This document shows, piece after piece, positions 8,392 through 17,553 of a stretch of DNA of 64,000 bases (its first letter is position 1; each line of letters begins with the position of its first letter). The stretch covers positions 1 to 64,000 of the forward strand of contig CBDETI010000005.1 of NCBI GenBank assembly GCA_965242775.1, in the 5' to 3' direction. The position numbers were made by a program, and so were the translations under genes. The DNA is from JAWPMT01 sp965242775. GTDB lineage: Bacteria > Bacteroidota > Bacteroidia > Cytophagales > Cyclobacteriaceae. The notes below the pieces were generated by a model, which was given only the letters and a program-made list of their open reading frames with translations, had not been told where the DNA came from and did no database searches.

Positions 8392-8772
8392 ATGCCGGAT
8401 TTTAATAAATATTTTTTCCTACCCGCACCAAGAGCGGATGTCTATGCCGCACTCACCAATCCCCTTGCGATACAATTGTGGAGTGGCGAAAAGGCCGAAA
8501 TGTCAACTGACGCTGGATCGGAGTTTTCATTATGGGAAGATTCAATCGTTGGGCAAAACCTGGAGTTCGAGGAGAACAAGAAGATTATTCAGAAATGGTA
8601 CTTTGATGGAGCCAGCGATGATTCTGTGGTGACGATTAAGCTCCATGAAGAAGGTAATGGTACTTCTATGGAGATCAGACATAACAATATTCCAATGGAA
8701 GATTTTGACGATATCAAGGAAGGTTGGCTCACATTATATCTTCCGTCTTTATATGAATTTTTTAAGGAGTGA
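8392..8772 (+). CDS. SRPBCC / AHSA1-like (START-fold) domain protein
   Basis: The 126-residue product from ATG 8392 begins MPDFNKYFFLPAPRADVYAALTNP. The P-A-x-x-x-V-Y-x-A-L-T-N-P pattern is typical of the N-terminal strand and helix of the SRPBCC (Bet v1/START) fold. GxEFSLWEDSIVGQNLEF and KKIIQKWYF are the central strands of the activator-of-Hsp90-ATPase type, and EGWLTLYLPSLYEFF is the C-terminal helix. Such proteins bind hydrophobic ligands in a helix-grip cavity; the ligand here is unknown. The in-frame TTG further upstream (8350) is less likely. It is cytoplasmic, with no signal peptide. Confidence 0.8.
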   Translation: MPDFNKYFFLPAPRADVYAALTNPLAIQLWSGEKAEMSTDAGSEFSLWEDSIVGQNLEFEENKKIIQKWYFDGASDDSVVTIKLHEEGNGTSMEIRHNNIPMEDFDDIKEGWLTLYLPSLYEFFKE

Positions 8773-8863
8773 CAGGCGTCATTCTTTTGGGTGATTTCAC
8801 ATTTGTAGCCAAAAGGGTGATGGATACGGGATCAAAAAGGCTATTTCTTTGAGAAAAAAAGTC

Positions 8864-9277
8864 ATGAAAAAAGTAACAGGAGTAGGTGGGATATTCTTTA
8901 AAGCGCAGGACCCAGGCAAGTTGAAGTCTTGGTACGACGAGCACTTGGGATTCAATACGGATCAATATGGTGCCATGTTTAAAACACGCCAGGCCGAAGA
9001 TCCCAGTAAATCCTCGTATTTACAATGGAGTGTTTTTGATCGAAGCTCTACGCATATGGATCCGTCGGAGAAGCCTTTTATGATCAATTATCGGGTTGCA
9101 AATATTGAGCAGTTGGTCGACGAGTTAAAGCAGTCCGGAGTGAATGTCTTAGACGAAATTGAATCTTATGACTATGGGAAATTCGTTCATCTGATGGATC
9201 CGGAAGGTAATAAGATTGAGCTTTGGGAGCCGGTGGACGAGGTTTTTGATGAGTATGAAGCCAAGAAAAACCAATAA
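8864..9277 (+). CDS. VOC / glyoxalase-like domain protein
   Basis: 137 residues from ATG 8864. It has the single vicinal-oxygen-chelate layout: GVGGIFFKAQDPGKLKSWYDEHLGF at the start, a second beta module with FMINYRVANIEQLVDELKQSGV, and the closing DPEGNKIELWEP, whose Glu is the usual metal-binding residue. Family members include glyoxalases, dioxygenases and antibiotic-binding proteins, and the substrate cannot be told from sequence. Its stop is 9 bases from the converging gene at 9287. It may be co-transcribed with the SRPBCC gene 91 bases upstream. Confidence 0.85.
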   Translation: MKKVTGVGGIFFKAQDPGKLKSWYDEHLGFNTDQYGAMFKTRQAEDPSKSSYLQWSVFDRSSTHMDPSEKPFMINYRVANIEQLVDELKQSGVNVLDEIESYDYGKFVHLMDPEGNKIELWEPVDEVFDEYEAKKNQ

Positions 9278-9286
9278 GTCGTTTTG

Positions 9287-10045
9287 TCAGTAACCAAAAG
9301 GATACCAGCGCAGAAACAGATTTAGGGCCACTGTATTATTAGAAAGGGTACGTCCGTAGCCTGGGATAGTGTACACTTCAATTGGATCTGTTTCTGCCTG
9401 AACTTTGTCGTAGGACCTCAGAAAACGCCATCGAATTTGTACGCCAAGCCGAAATAGGTGATTAATTGATGCCTCAGGCTTGCGCTTGGCAATGCTGAAA
9501 TTGGCCATAGACGTCAAGACGGCCGAAAGCCATGTTGCGGAGAGGTTTTGCCGGGAAAATGAGGCCGAAAAAGATTCCGTTAAGTTCGTGCCCGAAGTGA
9601 TGTCATAGCTGCCTCTATCATCGAAAGCGCTTTGACCATATCGGAACCCTAGTCCGATTTGACTTGTAGGTGTGTTAAAAGGCAAACTAAAGCCAGCACC
9701 TAAACGCCAATAGGAGCCAGTTGAGTTATAGGTTCCGTTTTCGATGGCTTGCTTGGAGTCTTTGTTCCAATATCCATATTCACCGACTACTTCTATTTTG
9801 CTAAAGAGCGTAAGGATCAATCCTCCCTCTACTTTGTTTTCAAAGTCAAATGGGAGCGTCCCCAGCTTTCCATAGTCAATATGGAAGGCAGGAGCGATCG
9901 CTTTTTTAGTTTCAGAAACAAGAGAATCAGCTGCGATAGCAATTGCCTGGGAGTCGGTTGCCTCCTGGCTCGTGGAATCTGCTACCACCTGACATAAGGC
10001 GGTCATGGTCCAAAAACTAGAAATAACAAATAATATCCGTTTCAT
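9287..10045 (-). CDS. Exported outer-membrane protein of unknown function (DUF6048-like barrel)
   Basis: ATG 10045 is chosen for its signal peptide (MKRILFVISSFWTMTALC, then Q). The product is 252 residues. A short linker rich in Asp, Ser and Ala precedes a region of amphipathic strands with paired Gly and aromatic residues (YWRLGAGFSLPF, IGLGFRYGQSAF, LFRLGVQIRWRFL), ending in LNLFLRWYPFGY. This fits an outer-membrane barrel with an aromatic terminus. The N-terminus overlaps the 3' end of the lipoprotein gene at 10017-10727 by 29 bases, so the two are probably co-expressed. The DUF6048 comparison is tentative. Confidence 0.65.
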   Translation of the reverse strand: MKRILFVISSFWTMTALCQVVADSTSQEATDSQAIAIAADSLVSETKKAIAPAFHIDYGKLGTLPFDFENKVEGGLILTLFSKIEVVGEYGYWNKDSKQAIENGTYNSTGSYWRLGAGFSLPFNTPTSQIGLGFRYGQSAFDDRGSYDITSGTNLTESFSASFSRQNLSATWLSAVLTSMANFSIAKRKPEASINHLFRLGVQIRWRFLRSYDKVQAETDPIEVYTIPGYGRTLSNNTVALNLFLRWYPFGY

Positions 10046-10727
10046 TATTGACGCATTCATTGCTACCACACACTACCAGTACTGAGTCGAAATTGAATGA
10101 TAGTGCGGCCAGATTTGCCGCTCTAATCACAATTTCCCGTTCAATATTTTGCTCCTGCAACAGGTCGTATCCCAAGTTCAACTGATAGCTTCCGCCATCG
10201 ATAGAAAACGAATAGCTGGTGCTCGCAGCAATTTCCAACGGCAAAATAAAATTGCTGGCAGTGTCCGTAAAACTAAGAAACTGCTGATTTGAAAGGTTTC
10301 TGACTGTATCGAGAACAATCTCGCCATTTTCTGCTGAGGTCTTTTTAACCTCGATAGTACTTAGCACCAGACTGACGCTATCTCTTTGCTCACTTAATAA
10401 GTTGATCTGCTGGTTGTTTTGGAGAATAATCTCTGCCACTGCTACTGAATCTGTTTGAAACTCGATAAATCCCGAATCCAGCAAAACCGATAACGCTGAA
10501 AGGCTATCGGACCAAATTTGGGTTTGAGTTTGCAGTGTGTCAATTTCGTTATCAAGCAGAGCTATCACTTCGGTTGCCTGGGAGGCACTGTCGGATAAAT
10601 TCTTAACAAGCTGGCCATCTATGAAAAAAAAACTCGCCGAAGGAGGTCCGATTGCTGTATCGCACTCCTCGCACTCAGAACAGGCCATGAAGCCCAATAA
10701 TAAAGTCAGGACGACCAATAATCTCAT
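10017..10727 (-). CDS. Lipoprotein with a coiled-coil segment, unknown function
   Basis: 236 residues. The signal MRLLVVLTLLLGFMAC has a lipobox ending in Cys16, followed by a Cys/Glu-rich stretch (SECEECD). Residues of roughly 45-125 have heptad-like Leu, Ile and Gln spacing that suggests a coiled coil; the rest looks beta-sandwich-like. Cysteines near the C-terminus (VCGSNECV and the final CYF) could form disulfides. Its ATG overlaps the TGA of priA in the order ATGA, so translation is probably coupled to priA, an odd partner for an envelope protein. No family was recognised. Confidence 0.7.
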   Translation of the reverse strand: MRLLVVLTLLLGFMACSECEECDTAIGPPSASFFFIDGQLVKNLSDSASQATEVIALLDNEIDTLQTQTQIWSDSLSALSVLLDSGFIEFQTDSVAVAEIILQNNQQINLLSEQRDSVSLVLSTIEVKKTSAENGEIVLDTVRNLSNQQFLSFTDTASNFILPLEIAASTSYSFSIDGGSYQLNLGYDLLQEQNIEREIVIRAANLAALSFNFDSVLVVCGSNECVNNETDIICYF

Positions 10728-13180
10728 AAAGGATCTACATCAAAATGACACCTTACCGATTTAAACGATGGCAAAGCTAATAACCTATCTCGGGTTACTA
10801 GTAGGAATTGCTTGGCACCGGATAAATTCACACCCTCTTTGGGGATCCTGATAACGACTTGATACCTGTAATAATTGCGAATCTTGGAGATAAGGGGTTC
10901 AATGGGTACAGAAACGTATTCTGCTAAGTTCTTTCGGAGTTGAAAGGATAACTCGTCGGCTGCGTCTTGTGCCACCTTTTTTTCCTTGTGCCGTACCGTC
11001 GCCACGATCAACCGGAAGAAAGGTGGGTACCGGAATTGCCGGCGTTCTCGGAGTTCGTCTTGCAGAAATCCTTCAAAGTTTAAAACCCCTATCTGTTTCA
11101 ATAATCGATGCTCTGGGTCATGGGTCTGAACCAACACCTGACCCTCATCGTCCTTGCGCCCGGCGCGGCCACTGACCTGTACTATCAGATGGAAAGCGCG
11201 TTCGTGAGACCGAAAGTCAGGGAAGTGGATCATGCGATCGGCATCAAATACGCCGACGAGTTTAACATGGTCAAAATCGAGCCCTTTACTGATCATTTGA
11301 GTTCCTACCAGTACGTCTATTTCCTGCTGTTCGAATCGATCGATGATATCCTGATAGGCATATTTACTTCGGGTACTATCTAAATCCATCCTTTGGATTT
11401 TGGCTTCAGGTAATAAGATCTGAAGCTCTTCTTCGATTTTCTCCGTACCGGTCCCAATGGTTCGATAGTTACCCTGATTACACTGGTCACATGACTCATA
11501 CATTGGCTCATTGTAACCGCAATAGTGGCAGATTAGAGTATTCTTATAGATGTGGTAGGTAAGGCTCACTGAGCAATTGGGACACTTCGGTGAGTGAGAG
11601 CAATGATCACATAATAGGAACGGTGCATAGCCCCGCCGGTTCTGGAACAGCAGTATCTGCTTCCCCTCTTCAATGGTTTTTTGTATAGTCTCAAGCAGTT
11701 GGCCAGAAAAATTGCCTCGAAGTGTTTTTTTCTTTCTTTCTTTCGACAGATCCACCAGATGGAGCGGCGGTGGCGGTTGTTTGTTGAATCGCTCGGTCAA
11801 TTCCACCAACCCGTATTTATTGTCGAGAGCGTTTTTGTAAGATTCTAACGAGGGTGTACCGCTTCCCAGGAGCACCTTGGCATTGTTGACATGAGCGAGA
11901 AAAACCGCTGCGTCTCGAGCATTGTACCTGGGAGCGGGATCTTGTTGTTTATACGAGGTTTCGTGCTCCTCGTCCACGATGATCAGAGATAAGTCCTTGA
12001 TTGGCAGGTAAATGGCGCTTCTGACACCAATGACAAAATCAAAGGCTCCACTACGGCATTTCTTCCAAACTTCCACCCGCTCATTGTCGGAAAACTTCGA
12101 ATGGTAGACGCCAAATTTGTCTCCGAACACCCTGCGGAATCGGGTGATTATTTGAGTGGTAAGAGCAATCTCAGGTAGCAGGTACAGTGCTTTTTCGCCT
12201 CTCATGATTGCTTGGTCAATCAGATGCATGTAAATAGCTGTCTTGCCACTACCTGTTACGCCTTTTAATAGGACAGTTGATTTTTCGGAGAAAAGACTTT
12301 GTATTTTTTGATGCGCCTCTTCTTGTGCCAGGGTCAAAGCGGGAATAGGTTCAGCACCCTGACCTTGAGCTCCAAAACGGTCAACTATGGCATTCCACTC
12401 CTCGAAAACACCATTTTTGATTAGGGTCTTCAAAGAAGATTCACTGCTACCCGAAGCCAGTAATTCTTTGGTTGCAAGCCCTATCTGATTTTTGCCCGGT
12501 TCCTGAAATACATTGGTATCACGAAGGTAGGTGAGAAGCACATCGATTTGTTTCTCCCTCTTTTCCAACTTCCCGAGCAAATTATCCAGCGCCGTTTCGC
12601 TCAGATAGTTTTCTGTCAGACGGATGCGTTTCTCAGTTCTAGGGGAGTATTTTTCTTTTACTTTCTCAATGATTTGCACAACACCTCTTGACTGAAGTTG
12701 CCGCAGGAATTTGATAGGGTCATCCGACTCGATGATCTTCTCCGCCGATGCCATCGGCAAGTCCTTCTCCTTTAATCGGGCAATTAGCCACCTTTCTTCG
12801 TCAGTCAGGATCAGTCCATCCAGGTCCGTGCCAGGTTGAAGTGCCACCAGCGATTCTGATGAAAGCTTAAAACCAGATGGAAGGGCTGCATTCATTACCT
12901 CACCGATTGTGCACATGTAGTAATGCGAAATCCAATCAAAAAATTCCAGCTGACGCTCCGTGAGTACGGGCTCGTCATCAAGGGCATCAAGTATCGGTTT
13001 GATTTGTTGGACCTCAGCTTCGTCTTTCAAATGTTGTATTGCTCCGGTAAGAAACTTGGTCTTCCCGAACGAGACCAGCACCCGACTACCAATGGCCGCT
13101 TTTTCTCGATAAACCTCTGGAATGGCGTATGTGAAAGTACCCGGCAGGGGCAGCGGCAATATGACTTCAGCAACCAGCAA
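10724..13180 (-). CDS. priA: Primosomal protein N' (replication restart helicase PriA)
   Basis: 818 residues, full length for PriA. This 3'-to-5' DNA helicase recognises stalled forks and reloads the replisome. The N-terminal DNA-binding domain includes LPGTFTYAIP. The helicase core has Walker A GVTGSGKT (about residues 307-314), Walker B DEEHE, and GTGTEKIEEEL and VSGRAGR in the second lobe. A zinc-binding cysteine cluster (C-x2-C, C-x2-C, C-x2-C, C-x2-C) lies between about residues 530 and 580. The start codon appears to be TTG, because no ATG lies between the upstream gene's stop (13184) and the conserved N-terminus. The last codons overlap the downstream lipoprotein gene. Confidence 0.96.
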   Translation of the reverse strand: MLVAEVILPLPLPGTFTYAIPEVYREKAAIGSRVLVSFGKTKFLTGAIQHLKDEAEVQQIKPILDALDDEPVLTERQLEFFDWISHYYMCTIGEVMNAALPSGFKLSSESLVALQPGTDLDGLILTDEERWLIARLKEKDLPMASAEKIIESDDPIKFLRQLQSRGVVQIIEKVKEKYSPRTEKRIRLTENYLSETALDNLLGKLEKREKQIDVLLTYLRDTNVFQEPGKNQIGLATKELLASGSSESSLKTLIKNGVFEEWNAIVDRFGAQGQGAEPIPALTLAQEEAHQKIQSLFSEKSTVLLKGVTGSGKTAIYMHLIDQAIMRGEKALYLLPEIALTTQIITRFRRVFGDKFGVYHSKFSDNERVEVWKKCRSGAFDFVIGVRSAIYLPIKDLSLIIVDEEHETSYKQQDPAPRYNARDAAVFLAHVNNAKVLLGSGTPSLESYKNALDNKYGLVELTERFNKQPPPPLHLVDLSKERKKKTLRGNFSGQLLETIQKTIEEGKQILLFQNRRGYAPFLLCDHCSHSPKCPNCSVSLTYHIYKNTLICHYCGYNEPMYESCDQCNQGNYRTIGTGTEKIEEELQILLPEAKIQRMDLDSTRSKYAYQDIIDRFEQQEIDVLVGTQMISKGLDFDHVKLVGVFDADRMIHFPDFRSHERAFHLIVQVSGRAGRKDDEGQVLVQTHDPEHRLLKQIGVLNFEGFLQDELRERRQFRYPPFFRLIVATVRHKEKKVAQDAADELSFQLRKNLAEYVSVPIEPLISKIRNYYRYQVVIRIPKEGVNLSGAKQFLLVTRDRLLALPSFKSVRCHFDVDPL

Positions 13181-13183
13181 TAG

Positions 13184-15283
13184 CTATCTGAGGAGCAAAC
13201 CTATTTCCTTTTGGGCATCCGCTACAGTTGTTACGGGTCGTCGACAAGTTTTTTCTGAACAAACGTAGATCGTCGTTTCGCTACCTCTGGTGGTTTTTAG
13301 CTGCATCAATGGTAGTTCACTTTCCGTGGGACTGGCCATGATCGCCAGATTGAGTAGCTGATTATTTTGGAGTTCCTCTGCAAACTTTAAGTAATCAGGT
13401 CCGACAATGCTGATTTCTATTTGCTTCGACAACTTGTTGGTGGCAATACCTGCCCAGTATGACATGAACTCGGGATCTTTTGTAATATAGGATTTGACCT
13501 TATTCAGCATCTTCTGATGTAAATCTCTAAGGTCAGCTCGATCAAAATAAATGCTGAGCCGGTACAGGTTTTCGGCCATCAGTGCATTTGACGAAGGTAT
13601 GACATTGTCGAATATCTCCTTCTTGCGAGCAATCAGGTTTTCCGACCCAGAACTAGTGTAAAAAAATAGTTCTTCCTCCTGGTCATAAAATTTCTTGATC
13701 ACCTCCTCATTCAGTGCCAATGCCTGCCGAAGAAAAGCCTCATCGAAGAAGGTCTCGTAATAATCAATGAAACCTTTAATGATCGCGCCATAGTCTTCAA
13801 GGAATCCCTCAGTATCCTTGCCTATCCCTCGTATGAGCCTATTGTCCTGCACCATATTATCTGACAGAAAGGCTGCGAGGTTCTGTGCCAGTCGTTTTGA
13901 TTTATCATCCCGTAGTACTTTGTGCGTTGCCGATAATCCACTAAGTAGCAAGCCATTCCATCCGGATAGGATTTTGCTATCAAGTCCCGGCCGGGTTCTT
14001 TTTGCTCTGACCGCCAATGCATTGTCATTGAAAGTATTGACTTTGGTCCTCAGCTCATCTACCGAAATATTGAATCGATCAGCCACCTCCTCATCTGCAA
14101 GCATTCGCCGGAGTACATTAGTGTGTTCCCAGTTGCCCCTTTCAAGGACGTAGTAGTACACCGAAATCAAATCGTGATCGTCACCCGCTATCTCGGCGAT
14201 TTCATCGGCCGCCCACACATAGAATTTTCCTTCCACACCCTCGCTATCGGCATCTAATGCGGAGTAAAAACCCCCCGATTCATCCAACATTTCTCGTTCC
14301 AACCAGTCCATAGTTTGTATCAGGACTTTTTTATACGAAGGCCTGGCCTCCAATTGATATCCACGTGCATAGAGCTCCAGCAATTGACCATTGTCGTACA
14401 GCATCTTCTCAAAATGAGGAACATGCCATTCATCATCAACGGAGTACCGCGCAAATCCTCCTCCGATTTGGTCGTAAATACCTCCCTCGGCGATTTTTTC
14501 AAGTGTGAATAGAAAATGTTGCTTTAGCATCTCATCTCCGGAGAGGTCGTAGTAGTCAGCCAACCAGTTCCAGGTAGCAGGCATCGGGAACTTCGGAGCT
14601 TTCTTTACTCCCCCCCAGTCGGGATCAAATTTCTTCTTGAAAGAACCGATGCTATTTTCAAAATCTTCTTTGGTTAGTACTTTTTCGTCGGCTGTTAATC
14701 CATATTTCTCCAGTTCGCTGGTTTTGAGATGCTCAGCGAATTTCTCGGCGGATTCTTCAAGTTTTTCCCGATTGTCTTTAAAAGCGGTGCTTATGGCGTT
14801 GACCAATTCGAGCCACTTTTCTCGTGGGAAGTAGGTGCCTCCATAAAAAGGTTTTTGTTCAGGCGTCACAAATACATTGAGTGGCCAGCCGCCATTGAGA
14901 CCCATGGCTTGCACTGCGTCCATATATATTTGATCTATATCTGGTCGCTCTTCACGATCCAGTTTCACATTAATGAATGCCTCGTTCATTACACGGGCGA
15001 CAGCCGTATCCTCAAACGATTCATGGGCCATTACATGACACCAATGGCAGGAGGAGTAGCCAATGCTGATGAGAAGTGGCTTATCTTCCTCCCGGGCTCG
15101 CGCAAATGCCTCCTCGCCCCATTCATACCAGTCGACGGGATTGTCTTCATGTTGCTTGAGGTAGGGGCTGCTGGCTAAGGCGAGCCTGTTTTTTCCCTCC
15201 GGGATTTTATTCATTTCACTCGTTTTTTGACTTTGACATGAAAGGGTCATTAAGATCCATATCAGGTAGACAGACTGCTTCAA
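13184..15283 (-). CDS. DUF255 thioredoxin-domain lipoprotein (YyaL/SSP411 family)
   Basis: About 699 residues. TTG 15283 is chosen because it gives a lipoprotein signal (K-Q-S-V-Y-L-I-W-I-L-M-T-L-S-C) and overlaps the TGA of the upstream gene as TTGA; the open frame further upstream runs inside that gene. The family N-terminus follows: N-R-L-A-x-x-x-S-P-Y-L-x-Q-H, NPVDWYEWGEEAFA, and a thioredoxin-like C-H-W-C in SSCHWCHVMAHESFED. The rest is an (alpha/alpha)6 glycosidase-like domain (GGIYDQIGGGFARYSVD, PHFEKMLYDN, LDADSEGVEGKFYVW). The family's physiological role is unclear. A lipoprotein form would place it in the envelope. Confidence 0.88.
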   Translation of the reverse strand: MKQSVYLIWILMTLSCQSQKTSEMNKIPEGKNRLALASSPYLKQHEDNPVDWYEWGEEAFARAREEDKPLLISIGYSSCHWCHVMAHESFEDTAVARVMNEAFINVKLDREERPDIDQIYMDAVQAMGLNGGWPLNVFVTPEQKPFYGGTYFPREKWLELVNAISTAFKDNREKLEESAEKFAEHLKTSELEKYGLTADEKVLTKEDFENSIGSFKKKFDPDWGGVKKAPKFPMPATWNWLADYYDLSGDEMLKQHFLFTLEKIAEGGIYDQIGGGFARYSVDDEWHVPHFEKMLYDNGQLLELYARGYQLEARPSYKKVLIQTMDWLEREMLDESGGFYSALDADSEGVEGKFYVWAADEIAEIAGDDHDLISVYYYVLERGNWEHTNVLRRMLADEEVADRFNISVDELRTKVNTFNDNALAVRAKRTRPGLDSKILSGWNGLLLSGLSATHKVLRDDKSKRLAQNLAAFLSDNMVQDNRLIRGIGKDTEGFLEDYGAIIKGFIDYYETFFDEAFLRQALALNEEVIKKFYDQEEELFFYTSSGSENLIARKKEIFDNVIPSSNALMAENLYRLSIYFDRADLRDLHQKMLNKVKSYITKDPEFMSYWAGIATNKLSKQIEISIVGPDYLKFAEELQNNQLLNLAIMASPTESELPLMQLKTTRGSETTIYVCSEKTCRRPVTTVADAQKEIGLLLR

Positions 15284-16254
15284 TGCTGTAATTGGTTTTG
15301 TAAAAACTTCACTTCCGGTGATACGTCCAGGTCGCCGCTTAGTTCCTGTAAGTTGCTCAACGTGGCCTGCAGAAATTTTTGATGCATGGGTGACTGAGGG
15401 TTGAATGCCTTGTGTTCCAAGGCTTTGAGTATGTGTCGCCACTTATCCACTAACTGCCTGGTTTTCTCCGTGAAGAAGCATGTTTGGAATTTTTGCCAAA
15501 TGTACTCGATCGCTTCCTGACTCGGATGAATCCTATCCGATTCAAAAAACCTGTAATCTCGCAATTCGTCGCAGATAATCTCGTAGGACGGGAAGTAGTG
15601 GTTTGACGGATAGTTTTCAATAATCTCACGGAGTGCCAGGTGCAGGGTGCCTTTGCTTTGGTTATTGGCCACCAGTCCATCTCTGACATGTCGAACTGGA
15701 CTCACGGTCCAAAGGATTTGAATTGTCGGGTTGTGTTGCCGAAGTAACTGATGAAAGTTATCAAAGCTCTTCAAGATCTCCTGGACTGACAGTAATCGCT
15801 TTTCAAACCGACTCGAAGGCTGCTTGTGACAATTCGCTACAATACTTCCATTCTCCATCAGCTGGTAAACCCAGGCTGTACCAGGTGTGATGATTAGCCA
15901 GGAAGCACGCCTTAGGTAGTCACCAACCGCTTCCATTGCCCGCGTTGCTTGATCTTTTAGCTCATCTAAGGATTCGGCAGATATTTTTGAATGTGCCTTC
16001 CACCAGAGGTGAATACCCTGACTTTGGGTCAGCTCATCCGGAGCAATTGCCGTAGGAGATAGGCTTCGCGTTAAGTTTTCAAAAAGTGACGCTGGGTTGT
16101 AAATGGTACCAAAAGGATTGGAGCGAATATTGAATTTATACCTTGTCAAATGAGCTCCTATCTCTTCTGAGAAACACGAGCCTACCAATAAAACCCGGTC
16201 CTCATGAGAGATTTTTACGGGGGAGGGGGGGATATCGAAGGAAAGCTGAAACAT
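15280..16254 (-). CDS. GSCFA domain protein
   Basis: 324 residues from ATG 16254; the in-frame extension above it lacks family similarity. The family's name motif G-S-C-F-S-E-x-I-G is present near residue 26, with NPFGTIYNP, the WLIITPGTAWVYQ strand, and WTVSPVRHVRDG followed by YFPSYEI. A DRIHPSQEAIEYIWQKF block near the C-terminus resembles the Asp/His catalytic block of SGNH-type hydrolases. The substrate is unknown. It is the first gene of a chain leading through DUF255 and priA, joined by a 4-base TTGA overlap at its stop codon. Confidence 0.88.
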   Translation of the reverse strand: MFQLSFDIPPSPVKISHEDRVLLVGSCFSEEIGAHLTRYKFNIRSNPFGTIYNPASLFENLTRSLSPTAIAPDELTQSQGIHLWWKAHSKISAESLDELKDQATRAMEAVGDYLRRASWLIITPGTAWVYQLMENGSIVANCHKQPSSRFEKRLLSVQEILKSFDNFHQLLRQHNPTIQILWTVSPVRHVRDGLVANNQSKGTLHLALREIIENYPSNHYFPSYEIICDELRDYRFFESDRIHPSQEAIEYIWQKFQTCFFTEKTRQLVDKWRHILKALEHKAFNPQSPMHQKFLQATLSNLQELSGDLDVSPEVKFLQNQLQH

Positions 16255-16274
16255 GTGCCTTGCGAATAAACAAA

Positions 16275-16302
16275 AAACCCCGGACAACAGTGCCCGGGGT
16301 TT
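16275..16302 (-). terminator. Rho-independent terminator of the rpsF-rpsR-rplI operon
   Basis: A 9-bp perfect stem (AAACCCCGG with CCGGGGTTT, the arms at 16275-16283 and 16294-16302) encloses a 10-base loop. Read on the minus strand it is followed by a run of six T. It begins 22 bases after the rplI stop codon and lies before the GSCFA gene on the same strand, so it separates the two transcription units. Confidence 0.88.
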
Positions 16303-16323
16303 CCGTATTATCTCAAGGTAGGA

Positions 16324-16767
16324 TTACTCCTCTACCACATTCAATGTGATTTCGTGATGAACTTCTTTGTGAAGGTCCAACAACGCCTCGTGCTCACCTA
16401 ATTCTTTAATATTAGATTTAAATGATACTTTCTTTCTGTCGATCTCAAATCCCTTGGCTGCTAAAGCGTCCGCTACCTGCAGCGCCGTAATGGCACCAAA
16501 GATCTTACCGCTTTCGCCTGCTTTTGTTTTGATCTCTAATTTCAGCTCTCCAATTTTTCCAGCCAGGTCTTGCGCGTCTTTCAGTGCTTTCTCTGCTTTG
16601 TGAGCAGCCTGCCTGATGTTCTCTTCGATCATCTTCCTATTGGAATTGTTCGCTAAAATTGCCTTCCCTTGCGGGATAAGGAAGTTGCGGCCGTAACCTG
16701 GCTTTACTGATACAATGTCATTTTTGTACCCAAGCCCTTTGATGTCTTCTCTTAGTATTATCTCCAT
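16324..16767 (-). CDS. rplI: 50S ribosomal protein L9
   Basis: 147 residues, the normal length. The N-terminal domain starts MEIILREDIKGLGYKNDIVSVKPGYGRNFLIPQGKA, the diagnostic L9 signature that binds 23S rRNA. A long connecting helix and the C-terminal domain (GKIFGAITALQVADAL, and the end VHHEITLNVVEE) follow. It is the last gene of the classical S6-S18-L9 operon, 8 bases after rpsR, and is followed by a strong terminator hairpin. Confidence 0.98.
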   Translation of the reverse strand: MEIILREDIKGLGYKNDIVSVKPGYGRNFLIPQGKAILANNSNRKMIEENIRQAAHKAEKALKDAQDLAGKIGELKLEIKTKAGESGKIFGAITALQVADALAAKGFEIDRKKVSFKSNIKELGEHEALLDLHKEVHHEITLNVVEE

Positions 16768-16775
16768 GGTTGATA

Positions 16776-17027
16776 TTATTTAAGAGAGTCCGCAACATAA
16801 GGCATCAAAGCAAGGTGACGTGCTCTTTTTACAGCGGTTGCCACTTTTCTCTGATATTTCAAACTGGTGCCTGTGATTCTTCGGGGTAAGATTTTACCCT
16901 GCTCGTTGACAAATTTCAACAGGAAATCAGCGTCCTTGTAGTCAATGTATTTGATGCCGTTCTTCTTGAATCGGCAGTACTTTTTCTTTTTCTGTTCCCT
17001 GTTAATGGGTTCGTTCTGAAGTGTCAT
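16776..17027 (-). CDS. rpsR: 30S ribosomal protein S18
   Basis: 83 residues. The core KYCRFKKNGIKYIDYKDADFLLKFV and ILPRRITGTSLKYQRKVATAVKRARHLALMPY is diagnostic for S18, which pairs with S6 on the 30S platform. The start ATG overlaps the rpsF TGA (ATGA), giving translational coupling. Only one Cys is present, so there is no zinc-binding set. Confidence 0.98.
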   Translation of the reverse strand: MTLQNEPINREQKKKKYCRFKKNGIKYIDYKDADFLLKFVNEQGKILPRRITGTSLKYQRKVATAVKRARHLALMPYVADSLK

Positions 17028-17386
17028 GCTGCAGCCTCCTCTTTTTTGTCTTTTCTGAATGCTCCTTTTCTTCTTTTCTCATTATAAGCCAACGCGTGCT
17101 TATCAAGTGCTGTGGTCAAAAATCTCATGACCGCCTCGTCCCTTCGATATTCCGTCTCGAGTGCTGCGATTACGCCAGGAGCTGCTTCAAATTCAAAAAG
17201 ATTGTAAAATCCAGTGGTCTTGTGCTGGATATTGTAGGCAAGTTTCCTCAAGCCCCAGTTCTCTTCGTTGACGATCTTTGCGCCATTGTCCAGGAGAACT
17301 TTTTTGAATTTTTCAACAGTATCCTTCATCTGAGCCTCAGACAAAACGGGAGTTAAAATGAATACTGTCTCGTAACTTTTGTTCAT
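17024..17386 (-). CDS. rpsF: 30S ribosomal protein S6
   Basis: 120 residues. It has the S6 ferredoxin-like fold: YETVFILTPVLSEAQMKDTVEKF, the NWGLRKLAYNIQHKTTGFYNLFEFEA block, and RRDEAVMRFLTTALDKHA. The C-terminal tail is Lys/Glu/Ala-rich, as is usual. It is the first gene of the rpsF-rpsR-rplI operon; a promoter element lies about 40 bases upstream. S6 binds 16S rRNA together with S18. Confidence 0.97.
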   Translation of the reverse strand: MNKSYETVFILTPVLSEAQMKDTVEKFKKVLLDNGAKIVNEENWGLRKLAYNIQHKTTGFYNLFEFEAAPGVIAALETEYRRDEAVMRFLTTALDKHALAYNEKRRKGAFRKDKKEEAAA

Positions 17387-17421
17387 AATAATTATTTAGC
17401 CTATTTCTTAAAAATAGACCG

Positions 17422-17429
17422 CAAAAATA
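17422..17429 (-). promoter_or_regulatory. Promoter -7 element of the rpsF operon
   Basis: Read on the minus strand this is TATTTTTG followed by C, matching TAnnTTTGC. It ends 36 bases before the rpsF ATG. The upstream -33 element is not clear, so only the -7 box is called. Confidence 0.55.
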
Positions 17430-17553
17430 GACAAAACTGGTAAGAATGAAACCCTGACCCTTATTCTTTTTGGGAGCGGAAGTTTCGATTTTGGTCGTTT
17501 CTGGTTCCAGGATTTTGGTTCTTAGCTTTTAGTTCTCAGTGCCAGGTTCCAAA

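Noticed and set aside
15284..15442. N-terminal extension of the DUF255 protein
   Set aside because: It overlaps the GSCFA coding region in another frame and lacks signal or domain character; TTG 15283 gives a proper lipoprotein signal.
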